Source: Gemmatimonadota bacterium
Lineage (GTDB): Bacteria; Gemmatimonadota; Gemmatimonadetes; Gemmatimonadales; Gemmatimonadaceae
NCBI GenBank assembly: GCA_028287305.1
Contig: JAQBPX010000014.1
Coordinates: 1 to 64,000 of the forward strand
DNA length: 64,000 bases
Reading direction: 5' to 3'
In this document: positions 16,078 to 26,434 of the stretch, piece after piece
How the letters are laid out: every line of letters starts with the position of its first letter
How positions within the stretch are numbered: the stretch's first letter is position 1
Notes under the pieces: model-generated
Database searches by the model: none
The model's input: only the letters and a program-made list of their open reading frames with translations
What the model was told of the DNA's origin: nothing
Translations under genes and position numbers: made by a program

Positions 16078-17277
16078 ATGACCGGCCTCTCGAAGTCCCG
16101 CCTCGAGCGCCTGCATCACGTGCTCGCCGCCCACGTCGAACGGCGTGACCTGCCCGGCCTCGTGGCGCTCGTGAGCTGCCGCGACGACGTCCACGTCGAG
16201 ACGCTCGGCACCCTGGCGCTCGACAACCCGGCGCCCATGCAGCGCGACTCGATCTTCCGGATCGCGTCGCTCAGCAAGCCAATCACGGCCGTCGCGGCGA
16301 TGATGCTGATCGAGGACTGCCGCATCCGGCTCGACGACTCCATCGAGCGGTGGATCCCGGAGCTCGCGAACCGGCACGTCCTCCGCACGATGGCGTCCGA
16401 GCTCGACGACACGGTGCCCGCAAGGCGCGCCATTACCCTGCGCGACCTGCTCACCTTTCGCATGGGCTTCGGCAGCGTGATGGCGATGCCGGGCACGCAT
16501 CCGATGCAGGACGCCGTTCGGGAGCATCGCATCGGGGGCGACGGCCCTCCGCTCCCCGCCAGTGGTCCGACCACCGAACAGTGGATCGCATCGCTCGGCT
16601 CCCTTCCGCTCATGGCGCAGCCCGGCGATCGCTGGATGTACAACACCAGTGCCGACGTCCTCGGCGTCCTGGTCGCGCGCGTGTCGGGACAGGCCTTCGG
16701 CGAGTTCCTGCAGTCGCGGATCTTCGAGCCGCTCGGCATGACGGACACGTCGTTCCACGCGCCCGCCGGAAAGCTCGAGCGATTCAGCACGAGCTATCGC
16801 TTCGACCGCACCGCCGGCGCACTCGCCGTGTTCGACCGCGCGGCCGGCAGCTCGTGGGGCGCGCCACCGCCCTTCGAGTCGGGCGCCGGGGGCCTGGTGT
16901 CCACGCTCGACGACTACTTCGCGTTCAGCCGCACGATGCTGAACATGGGTCGCCATGGCAGCGAGCAGCTGCTGTCGCGCGCATCGGTCGAGCTGATGAC
17001 CACTGACCAGCTCACTCCCGGACAGCGGGAGGGTGCGGAGGCGTTCTTCGGCGATCACGCCACCTGGGGGCTCGGCCTGGCCGTCGACATCGCGCGCCGC
17101 GAGATCTATCACTCACCGGGCCGCTACGGCTGGACCGGCGGGCTCGGCACGACCGCGTACAACGATCCCGCCAATGGCCTGATCGGGATCCTGTTCACCC
17201 AGCGCATGATGGACTCGCCGGCGCCGCCGCAGGTGATGACGGATTTCTGGACGCTGGCGTACCAGGCCATGGAGTAG
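16078..17277 (+). CDS. Class C beta-lactamase-fold serine hydrolase
   Basis: Product of 399 aa, no signal peptide, so probably cytoplasmic. Catalytic SxxK motif SLSK at residues 64-67, the second motif YNT at 188-190 in MYNTSADVLGVLVARVSG, and a third-motif region HSPGRYGWTGGLGTTAYNDP near the C-terminus (GWTGG in place of KTG). This is the beta-lactamase/EstB-like penicillin-binding family, members of which act mostly as esterases or D-amino-acid peptidases. The substrate cannot be told. It begins ten bases after the DUF4386 gene but seems unrelated in function. Confidence 0.9.
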   Translation: MTGLSKSRLERLHHVLAAHVERRDLPGLVALVSCRDDVHVETLGTLALDNPAPMQRDSIFRIASLSKPITAVAAMMLIEDCRIRLDDSIERWIPELANRHVLRTMASELDDTVPARRAITLRDLLTFRMGFGSVMAMPGTHPMQDAVREHRIGGDGPPLPASGPTTEQWIASLGSLPLMAQPGDRWMYNTSADVLGVLVARVSGQAFGEFLQSRIFEPLGMTDTSFHAPAGKLERFSTSYRFDRTAGALAVFDRAAGSSWGAPPPFESGAGGLVSTLDDYFAFSRTMLNMGRHGSEQLLSRASVELMTTDQLTPGQREGAEAFFGDHATWGLGLAVDIARREIYHSPGRYGWTGGLGTTAYNDPANGLIGILFTQRMMDSPAPPQVMTDFWTLAYQAME

Positions 17278-17342
17278 CCCAGCAGGTCCTGCCTCACGCA
17301 GCGTCTCACGCCGCGCCTACCTATCGGCCCCAGCCGCAGCAC

Positions 17343-17350
17343 TATAGAAT
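17343..17350 (+). promoter_or_regulatory. Possible -10 element for a leaderless message
   Basis: TATAGAAT sits seven bases upstream of ATG 17358, a spacing that would place the transcription start at or next to the start codon. There is no ribosome-binding site in the seven bases. No convincing -35 is seen, so this is a weak call. Confidence 0.35.
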
Positions 17351-17357
17351 AGCGAGC

Positions 17358-18152
17358 ATGCGCCCCCGCCTCGCTCCGCTCCTCCTGCTTGCCGCTGTCG
17401 CCATCGCCACGCCTGCCCGCGCACAGCGCCCGCAGGGCAACGGCGGCATCACCGACGCGCAGGTGTTCTTCATCCTGCAGAACATGCCGCCGGAGTCGGC
17501 CAGGCCGCTCGGGTCGCTCATCAATGCGCTCCTCAGTGACACGCTCGGCCACATGAAGATGATGGAGCCGCGCATGGCGACAGCTGCGGATTCCGCGCGC
17601 GCTGCTCACGTGGTGGAGGCGATGCGTGCGTCGCTTTCCCAATACCGCGACGTAGCGGTGGCGGAGCGAGATGGCTACGCGCTGTTCCTGCCGTGGCTCG
17701 ACGAGCAGGTGATCTACCACTACAACAACATGCGGAACGCGGGGCTCGCGCGAACTGCCTTCGACGCGACGAAGCCGACGTCGCTCCTCTATCGCAAGGA
17801 TGCGAAGGGGAACAAGGAGCTGGTGGGCGCCATGTACACTGCGCCCGTGACCTCCACTCCCGAAGAGCTGGACGCGCGGCTCCCCCTCGGCATCGCCGGC
17901 TGGCACAGCCACGTGAACTTCTGCGCGATGCCGCCAGCGGTCGCGCAGAAGGGCGTGATGGAGAACGACAGCTCGACCTTCCTCAAGTGGATCGCAATCG
18001 ACACGCCCGACGCCTGCAAGGCCGCGGGCGGGCTGTTCGTGCCGCAGCTCTTCGGCTGGATGGCGCACGTGAACGCCTTCGTGGGCGACGCGCCCGGCGC
18101 CATCTGGGGCTCGGCGGGGCGTGACCACATGCACATGCATCACGAGCACTGA
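17358..18152 (+). CDS. Exported His-rich conserved hypothetical protein
   Basis: Product of 264 aa with a signal peptide (MRPRLAPLLLLAAVAIATPARAQ). Notable pieces: HMKMMEPR near residue 60, WHSHVNFC near 180, DTPDACKAAGG with a second Cys, and a terminal HMHMHHEH. The His/Met-rich segments and HxH-x3-C pattern suggest metal binding (copper or zinc), but no family is recognised. The kinase gene begins two bases after its stop, so they are co-transcribed and the protein may be a periplasmic input or target of that kinase (inference). Confidence 0.65.
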   Translation: MRPRLAPLLLLAAVAIATPARAQRPQGNGGITDAQVFFILQNMPPESARPLGSLINALLSDTLGHMKMMEPRMATAADSARAAHVVEAMRASLSQYRDVAVAERDGYALFLPWLDEQVIYHYNNMRNAGLARTAFDATKPTSLLYRKDAKGNKELVGAMYTAPVTSTPEELDARLPLGIAGWHSHVNFCAMPPAVAQKGVMENDSSTFLKWIAIDTPDACKAAGGLFVPQLFGWMAHVNAFVGDAPGAIWGSAGRDHMHMHHEH

Positions 18153-18153
18153 C

Positions 18154-20541
<2,388 letters not shown>

Positions 20542-20560
20542 CCAGCGCGAGGAGGGCGAC

Positions 20561-22174
20561 GTGAAGAAGCTGCGCGACGGACGAGTGCTGTTGTGCGTGA
20601 CACTGGCGTCGGCTGCCGTGTTGGCGTGTGACCGTGCGGCGACGGTCTCGAAGGCACCGGTGAATGTGGGCGCCGACTATTCACCGTACGTCGATCCGCC
20701 GGCGGTGCGGAGCTTTCCGGCCACCGCGGGCACCGTGAACGCGTGGGTGGCCAGTGCGGACACCGCGGCGGTGCGCGCGCATGGCTGGGACATGTGGGAG
20801 AGCATCACGACGTACCTGCCGGGCAGCAACAACGAGCCCGTGTGGGAGACCTGGTATTCAGGGCACGAGATCTTCGAGATGGACACGAGCGCTGCCGGCG
20901 TGGCGCTGGCCGCCGCGAAGGGAGACATGCGCCAGCTCGTGATCCCGCGCCGGAAGGTGCGCTTCCGCCCCGAGCTGCCACGGCAGTTCGCGCATGGCGG
21001 CGCCGGCTCCCACCAGTCCATTCCCGGCGATCCGGTGGGTGCCGTCTTCAGCTTCAATCGCTACACGCAGAGCACCGCGCGGCAGATCGTGGGCAAGCAG
21101 CTGTGGAACTGGAAGGTGCTCGCGGCCATCAACGACAGCTTCGATCGCGCCGGTACGCCGGTGGCGCTGCGCCAGGTGCTGGTGTCGAAGGACTCCACCG
21201 ACTCCCTGTCGATCGTCCTCAAGCCGGTCTTCCAGTTCATCGACGGAAAGGGGCCGAGCTGCATTCCCTACTGGGCAGGAGACACGCCGGCGGTGACGGA
21301 CAGCGCCGGGATGAACCCCATTCCGCGAGAGTGGAAGCAGTTCGTCGTGGTGGATCCCACCGACACGCTGAAGGTCGCCATGAGCCCGAAGGGCGTGAAG
21401 TTCGCCGGATGCCCCAACGCCGACGTCGCATATCCAGTGGTGCGGCTCGAGAAGTTCTACCATCGGACGCTGACGCAGGAGATGGTGGACTCGTTCTCGG
21501 TGTTCGCGGCGAATGGCGGTGACAACATCGGGAAGCTCGACAGCGCCACCGTGAGTGCCATCCTCGCGATGGTCAAGCCGGGCAACATCGGGCTGCTCGT
21601 CGCGATGCACGTGACCGGCAAGGAAATCGCGAACTGGACATGGCAGAGCTTCTGGTGGTCGCCCACGCCCACGGACTCGCTGGGCTTCGACCGCCCGAAC
21701 ACCATCCAGGCCCCGTGGAACAACTACGAGATGACCACTGCGTACTGGATGACGTCGCCGCCGAGTGCGGGGGCGCAGGGCACGCCGCGGATCGCGTACA
21801 ATCCCTACCTGGAGACGAGCCTCAACGGCACCGTGGATACCGTGGGCGGCTCGAACAAGGTGTGGTATGGCCCCACCACGAACTGCATGAGCTGTCACCG
21901 CATGGCCTCGTGGAAGGCAGTGGTGGACACGGCGGCGAACACCGCGTGCTTCACCGGCCCGCAGTTTCCCTACGTGCCGGCGAGCTACGTAGACGCAGGC
22001 AACGCGGCGCTGCTGTCGGGGCTCACGAAGACGGACTTCCTCTGGTCGGTGGCGATCAGGACCGCGGGGATCCAGCAGTGTGCCGCGCCGGTGGCGGCGA
22101 GGGCGAGGATAAGATCCAGCAGGGGAAAACCAATCAGCGCGGCCGTGAAGGCCCGCATGGGGGTGGGCAAGTGA
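20561..22174 (+). CDS. Putative lipoprotein with a single c-type heme motif
   Basis: Product of 537 aa from GTG 20561, preceded by GAGGAGGG. A lipoprotein-like signal ends near VLAC. One CxxCH heme-attachment motif (CMSCH) lies near residue 443, close to the C-terminus, with NWTWQSFWWSPTPTDSLG and ANTACFTGPQFPYVPASYV around it. The large N-terminal part has no family I recognise. A single heme in a 500-residue periplasmic protein suggests an electron-transfer or heme-peroxidase-like role, which is inference. The stop overlaps the GTG of the DUF1810 gene. Confidence 0.7.
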   Translation: MKKLRDGRVLLCVTLASAAVLACDRAATVSKAPVNVGADYSPYVDPPAVRSFPATAGTVNAWVASADTAAVRAHGWDMWESITTYLPGSNNEPVWETWYSGHEIFEMDTSAAGVALAAAKGDMRQLVIPRRKVRFRPELPRQFAHGGAGSHQSIPGDPVGAVFSFNRYTQSTARQIVGKQLWNWKVLAAINDSFDRAGTPVALRQVLVSKDSTDSLSIVLKPVFQFIDGKGPSCIPYWAGDTPAVTDSAGMNPIPREWKQFVVVDPTDTLKVAMSPKGVKFAGCPNADVAYPVVRLEKFYHRTLTQEMVDSFSVFAANGGDNIGKLDSATVSAILAMVKPGNIGLLVAMHVTGKEIANWTWQSFWWSPTPTDSLGFDRPNTIQAPWNNYEMTTAYWMTSPPSAGAQGTPRIAYNPYLETSLNGTVDTVGGSNKVWYGPTTNCMSCHRMASWKAVVDTAANTACFTGPQFPYVPASYVDAGNAALLSGLTKTDFLWSVAIRTAGIQQCAAPVAARARIRSSRGKPISAAVKARMGVGK

Positions 22175-22629
22175 AGGAAGGAGATCCGTTCAACCTGAAC
22201 CGGTTCGTGAAGGCCCAGCGCGAGGAGAAGTGCGTCCCCCTGGACGAAATCCGGCGCGGGAAGAAGACGTCGCACTGGATGTGGTGGGAGTTCCCTCAGG
22301 TGCTGCTGGGCAACTCGGAGCGGTCGAAGAAGTACGCCATCCATTCGCTGGACGAGGCGCGGGCCTACCTGGCGCATCCGGTGCTCGGCAAGCGACTGGG
22401 CCTGCTGGCGCAGGCCATGCTCGACCTGAATGGCCGGTCGGCGGAGGATATCCTGGACTCGACTGACGCGAGCAAGCTCAAGTCATCGGCGACGCTGTTC
22501 TCGCTGGTGTCACCGCCAGGGTCGGTGTTTCATGGGCTGCTGGCGAGGTTCTACCATGGCGAACTCGATGCGAGGACGATGGAGTTGATGCAGCCTGTCG
22601 ATTCGGGCCCCGCTCGTTCGACGTCGTAG
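22171..22629 (+). CDS. DUF1810-family protein
   Basis: Product of 152 aa from GTG 22171 (overlaps the previous TGA). It contains the family signature FNLNRFVKAQRE ... EIRRGKKTSHWMWWEFPQV ... SKKYAIHSLDEARAYLAHPVLGKRLGLLAQAMLDL. DUF1810 is a cytoplasmic all-alpha family related to NADAR (ADP-ribose-processing) proteins' relatives in name only; its reaction is not established. The operon with a heme lipoprotein is probably fortuitous. Confidence 0.9.
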   Translation: MKEGDPFNLNRFVKAQREEKCVPLDEIRRGKKTSHWMWWEFPQVLLGNSERSKKYAIHSLDEARAYLAHPVLGKRLGLLAQAMLDLNGRSAEDILDSTDASKLKSSATLFSLVSPPGSVFHGLLARFYHGELDARTMELMQPVDSGPARSTS

Positions 22630-22667
22630 TAGAGTCCAGCCAGCCACGCCTCAACGGAGATACGACC

Positions 22668-23030
22668 ATGCGGTACATGATGTTCATCAAGCATCCGGGT
22701 GACTACGACATCCGCGACGTCCCCCCGGCGCTGTTCCCTGCGATGGGGGAGTTCATCCAGGAGCAGATCGCGAGCGGGAAGTTCATCGACGGGGCGGGGC
22801 TGAAGCCCCTGTCCAAGGCTACGCGGGTCAAGCTGAAGGACGGCAAGCTCACGGTGTCGGATGGGCCATTCAGCGAGGCGAAGGAGGTCGTGGGCGGCTA
22901 TTCGCTCATCGAGGCCGCCTCCCATGCCGAGGCGGTGGCCATTGCGACGCAATTCATGGAGCTGCACCGCATTCACTGGCCGGGGTTCGAGGGAGAGTCG
23001 GAGGTGCGGCCGCTGGAGGACATGCAGTAG
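22668..23030 (+). CDS. YCII-related protein
   Basis: Product of 120 aa with GGAG upstream of ATG 22668. MRYMMFIKHPGDY opens the YciI/DGPF fold (ferredoxin-like dimer); VSDGPFSEAKEVVGGYSLIEAASHAEAVAIATQF is the DGPF motif region that gives the family its name, with the usual conserved Asp-Gly-Pro-Phe. Such proteins often sit next to ECF sigma factors in other genomes, but none is adjacent here. Function unknown, probably a small-molecule-binding or isomerase-like protein. Confidence 0.9.
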   Translation: MRYMMFIKHPGDYDIRDVPPALFPAMGEFIQEQIASGKFIDGAGLKPLSKATRVKLKDGKLTVSDGPFSEAKEVVGGYSLIEAASHAEAVAIATQFMELHRIHWPGFEGESEVRPLEDMQ

Positions 23031-23106
23031 CCTCCCGCATCGAAACGTTGTCGGGCGCCATGCGTACAGGTGGGAGAGTTCCACCCTTCGCCCCGACAAG
23101 GCCACG

Positions 23107-24906
23107 ATGCGCACTCCCCTGTTCCTCCTCTGCACGGCGCCCGCGCTGCTCCTCGCGCAGGCGCCCGTGCTGCTTCACGACGTTCGCGTCTTCGACGGGA
23201 ATCGAGTGGTCGCTCACCAGGACGTGCTCCTGCAGGGCGGTCGCATCGCGCGCGTCGCAGCGCACGTCACCGCGCCGGCCGATGCGCGAACGATCTCCGG
23301 CACCGGACGCACGCTGCTGCCCGGACTGATCGACTCTCACACGCACAGCTACGGTCCCGCGCTCGCCACCGCCCTCGCCTTCGGCGTGACGACCGAATTG
23401 GACATGTTCAGCGACGCCGGAGAGGCCCGGGCGCGGCGCGGCGAGCAGGCCGCCGGCAAGGCAACCGGTCGCGCGGACCTCTACTCGGCGGGGACACTGG
23501 TGACGGTGCCGAAGGGTCACGGCACCGAATATGGCCTCGCGATACCGACGATCTCCTCGCCCGACTCGGCGCAGGCGTTCGTGGACGCGCGCATCGCCGA
23601 GGGGTCGGACTACATCAAGATCGTGAATGACGACGGACACACCTACGGCATGACGCTGCCGCCCATGTCGCCGGCGCTGCAGCGCGCGCTCGTGCTGGCG
23701 GCGCACAAGCGACACAAGCTCGCCATCTTTCACATCGGCGACCTGGCCGGCGCGCGCCAGGCGATCGCCGCGGGCGCCGATGGGCTGGCGCACCTGTTCG
23801 TGGACGTCCCGCCGGATGCCGGGTTCGGTCGCTACCTGGCCGCACACAAGGCATTCGTGATCCCCACGCTCACCGTGCTGCAGAGTGTCACCGGTTTCGC
23901 GGGCGCCTCGGCGCTCACGAGCGACCAGCGCATGATGCCGTACCTCTCGACACCGGATATCACGTCGCTCAAGCAATCGTTCCCGAAGCGGGCGAGCCTG
24001 CCCTCCACGAACTATGGATTCGCCGAGATGGCCGTGCAGCAACTGCGGAAGGCGAAGGTCCCCATACTGGCGGGCACCGACGCCGGCAATCCCGGCACGG
24101 CGCATGGCTCTGCGCTGCATCGCGAGCTCGAGTTGCTGGTCGTTGCCGGCCTGACTCCCGTGGAAGCGCTGGCCTCGGCCACGAGCGTTCCCGCGAAGGC
24201 ATTTCACCTGGTGGATCGCGGCCGCGTCGCGGCCGGGTTGCGGGCAGACGTGCTGCTCGTGGAGGGCGACCCGACCGTCGACATCACGGCGACGCGAAGC
24301 ATCGTGGGCGTCTGGAAGGATGGCGTCGAGCTCGATCGCGCGGCGTTCTCCAAGGCGATCGCAGCGGAGAATGCGAAGCCAGCGGCGAAGCTTGCCGTGC
24401 TTGACGTGGGCTCGGGCGACATCAGCGACTTCGATGATGGCAAGCCGACTACGCGCTTCGGCAGCGGCTGGAGCGTGTCGACCGACGCGATCGCCGGTGG
24501 GAAGTCCACGGGCGCGTTCGCCGTGGTGGATGGCGGCGCGGAGGGCAGCGCGAAGTCGCTGGAGATCAGCGGAATGATCTCCGGTGCGTTCGCCCAGGCG
24601 TGGGCAGGTGCGATGTTCACCCCGGGCGCGCAGATGTTCCAGCCGGTGAACCTGTCGTCGAAGACGGAAGTGCGATTCTGGACGAAGGGTGATGGGAAGA
24701 CGTATCGCATCTTCATCTTCTCGCAGGGCAAGGGCTATGCGCCGCTCACGCTCCAGTTCGTGGCGGGGGCCGAGTGGAAGGAGTACGTCTTCCCCTTCTC
24801 GGATTTCAGGGGCATTGATGGGCATGATGTCATGGCGATCATCTTCGGCGGCGGGCCCGCCGCGGGACCGTTTGCGTTTCGGGTGGATGGGGTGCGGGTG
24901 CGGTAG
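23107..24906 (+). CDS. Exported amidohydrolase fused to a CIA30-like domain
   Basis: Product of 599 aa from ATG 23107, which begins a signal peptide (MRTPLFLLCTAPALLLAQA). Residues about 20-420 are an imidazolonepropionase-type metal-dependent amidohydrolase: metal ligands HTH at 78-80 (LIDSHTH), KIVNDDGHTYG, HIGD and later AGTDAGNPGTAHG. From about 430 to the end is a beta-sandwich of the CIA30/NADH-complex-assembly type (FDDGKPTTRFGSGWSVSTDAIAGGKSTGAFAV ... AAGPFAFRVDGVRV). The fusion suggests a secreted peptidase/hydrolase with a ligand-binding tail. Substrate unknown. Confidence 0.87.
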   Translation: MRTPLFLLCTAPALLLAQAPVLLHDVRVFDGNRVVAHQDVLLQGGRIARVAAHVTAPADARTISGTGRTLLPGLIDSHTHSYGPALATALAFGVTTELDMFSDAGEARARRGEQAAGKATGRADLYSAGTLVTVPKGHGTEYGLAIPTISSPDSAQAFVDARIAEGSDYIKIVNDDGHTYGMTLPPMSPALQRALVLAAHKRHKLAIFHIGDLAGARQAIAAGADGLAHLFVDVPPDAGFGRYLAAHKAFVIPTLTVLQSVTGFAGASALTSDQRMMPYLSTPDITSLKQSFPKRASLPSTNYGFAEMAVQQLRKAKVPILAGTDAGNPGTAHGSALHRELELLVVAGLTPVEALASATSVPAKAFHLVDRGRVAAGLRADVLLVEGDPTVDITATRSIVGVWKDGVELDRAAFSKAIAAENAKPAAKLAVLDVGSGDISDFDDGKPTTRFGSGWSVSTDAIAGGKSTGAFAVVDGGAEGSAKSLEISGMISGAFAQAWAGAMFTPGAQMFQPVNLSSKTEVRFWTKGDGKTYRIFIFSQGKGYAPLTLQFVAGAEWKEYVFPFSDFRGIDGHDVMAIIFGGGPAAGPFAFRVDGVRVR

Positions 24907-24920
24907 GATGGATTGAGGCC

Positions 24921-25661
24921 ATGCCCCTCCCCTTTTTGACGGCTGAATGGCGCAACCTGCTCATGCTCAACTACCTGGTCGAGCCTGGGCTGCTGGAGCC
25001 GTTCGTCCCGATGGGTACCGAGCTGGATGCGTGGCGCGGCCGAACCTACGTGAGCCTCGTGGGATTCCTGTTCGCCGACACGCGCGTGCTGGGCGTGCCG
25101 ATCCCCGGACATCGCACGTTCGAGGAGGTCAATCTCCGCTTCTATGTTCGGCGCGAGGCGGCTGGGGAACTGCGACGAGGCGTCACGTTCATCAGGGAGC
25201 TGGTGCCGCGAGCCGCCATCGCAGCGGTCGCGCGGGCCGCGTATAACGAACCCTACCTTTCACTTCCAATGCGACACTCGACAGGCGAGCCGGGCGTGAG
25301 TGGCGCGCCAGGCTCCGTGCACTATGAGTGGAAGCTCGCATCGGGGTGGTCGGGCATGCGCGGCACTCCGGGTGGAGCGGGAGTCGTTCCGCCGACGGGC
25401 TCCGAGGAGTCGTTCATCACGGAGCATTACTGGGGCTACACTCGCCAGCGCGATGGGGGCACCGTGGAGTATCGGGTGGATCACCCCCGATGGACCACCT
25501 GGCAGCTGGACGCATCGGAGGTGACCGGAAACGCCGCGACGCTCTATGGAGCGGCGTTCGCCGACGTCATCGCGCGCGGTCCGACTTCGGCATTCCTGGC
25601 ACGTGGGTCGCGGGTCACGGTATTCGCTCCGGCCCGGGTCGAGGGCCGCATCCAGCGCTAG
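24921..25661 (+). CDS. DUF2071 (YqjF-like) protein
   Basis: Product of 246 aa with GAGG before ATG 24921. It opens FLTAEWRNLLMLNYLVEPGLLEPFVPMGTELDAWRGRTYVSLVGFLF and continues with HRTFEEVNLRFYVRR, both hallmarks of DUF2071/YqjF. These are cytoplasmic lipocalin-like folds, and the B. subtilis member is linked to nitro-compound responses; the role here is unknown. The HExxH gene follows after 8 bases. Confidence 0.87.
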   Translation: MPLPFLTAEWRNLLMLNYLVEPGLLEPFVPMGTELDAWRGRTYVSLVGFLFADTRVLGVPIPGHRTFEEVNLRFYVRREAAGELRRGVTFIRELVPRAAIAAVARAAYNEPYLSLPMRHSTGEPGVSGAPGSVHYEWKLASGWSGMRGTPGGAGVVPPTGSEESFITEHYWGYTRQRDGGTVEYRVDHPRWTTWQLDASEVTGNAATLYGAAFADVIARGPTSAFLARGSRVTVFAPARVEGRIQR

Positions 25662-25669
25662 GTTGAGGA

Positions 25670-26266
25670 ATGTTCTCGCTCGTCACGACTCTCCGTACCA
25701 GGATCGGCAGATGGCTCGCGCAGGGTTCCTGCGACGTGCACGAGGTGCGCGGCTTCCGGGTGGTGGTGGAGAACTCGCGACCCGACATCGAGACGAGCGC
25801 GGTTTTGGCCCGCCTTGATGAGGCGCTGGCGCTGCTGGAGGAGTTGGAGCCGAGGAGGATGCGGCACCTGCGGCGGGACCTGCTGCAGTTCTGGATCGTG
25901 CGCTACCCGTGCCGGGGGGCGTACTTCCCGGACACGCGTAGCTGCCTGACCGAGCTCACCTTCCTGGCCAGGCGTGACATCTCCGCTGCCGTGGTCGCAT
26001 CCTCGATACTGCATGAGGGAGTGCACGCACGGGTCGCTGGATTTCGCGCGCGCGTAGGCGGGAGCAGCAGCGAGGAGAATCGGGCGCGGGAGGAACGGCT
26101 GTGCCGCCGTGCAGAGCTCGCGTTCGGGCGTGCGCTGCCAAGTGAGCTTGGCGGGCCGGTAATCGAGCGTGCGGAGGCGAGCCTGGCGATGGACGACACG
26201 AGCGTGGCGCCAAACATCGACTGGAACCTGGCGAAGGCCAGGATCGAGCAGGCGGACCGCGGCTGA
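25670..26266 (+). CDS. Uncharacterised protein with a HExxH motif
   Basis: Product of 198 aa. HEGVH at residues 115-119 (SSILHEGVHARVAG) is a perfect zincin HExxH core in a predicted helix, followed by an acidic stretch (EENRAREERLCRRAELAFG, 135-153) where a third ligand Glu could lie. No signal peptide is clear although residues 5-18 are mildly hydrophobic. It resembles no family I know; a small metalloprotease or a metal-bound structural protein are both possible. Spacing of eight bases puts it in the same unit as the DUF2071 gene. Confidence 0.6.
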   Translation: MFSLVTTLRTRIGRWLAQGSCDVHEVRGFRVVVENSRPDIETSAVLARLDEALALLEELEPRRMRHLRRDLLQFWIVRYPCRGAYFPDTRSCLTELTFLARRDISAAVVASSILHEGVHARVAGFRARVGGSSSEENRAREERLCRRAELAFGRALPSELGGPVIERAEASLAMDDTSVAPNIDWNLAKARIEQADRG

Positions 26267-26272
26267 CCCTGA

Positions 26273-26428
26273 AACTGCCTCAACAGCAACTGACTTGAGC
26301 CACGGGTTTCACGGGCGCCTGCTGCGCAAGCGCAACACTGCGAATAGTGGCCAGTGTCAGCCGCGCAGCGGCTCAGTGCAACCCGTGGCTCAAGGCCGTT
26401 GCAGTTTGGTTGTTTCAGTGACAGCCGA
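26273..26428. repeat. Long-arm imperfect inverted repeat (copy B) between convergent genes
   Basis: The gap between two converging genes is filled by an imperfect palindrome with arms of roughly 70 bases (about 26273-26345 and 26350-26428). The longest exact stem is 15 bp: CTTGAGCCACGGGTT at 26294-26308 with its complement at 26380-26394; outside it ACTGAAAC-like ends also pair. Its sequence is not the same as copies A and C. It could act as a bidirectional terminator, though there is no T-run at either edge. Confidence 0.8.
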
Positions 26429-26434
26429 CCGAAA

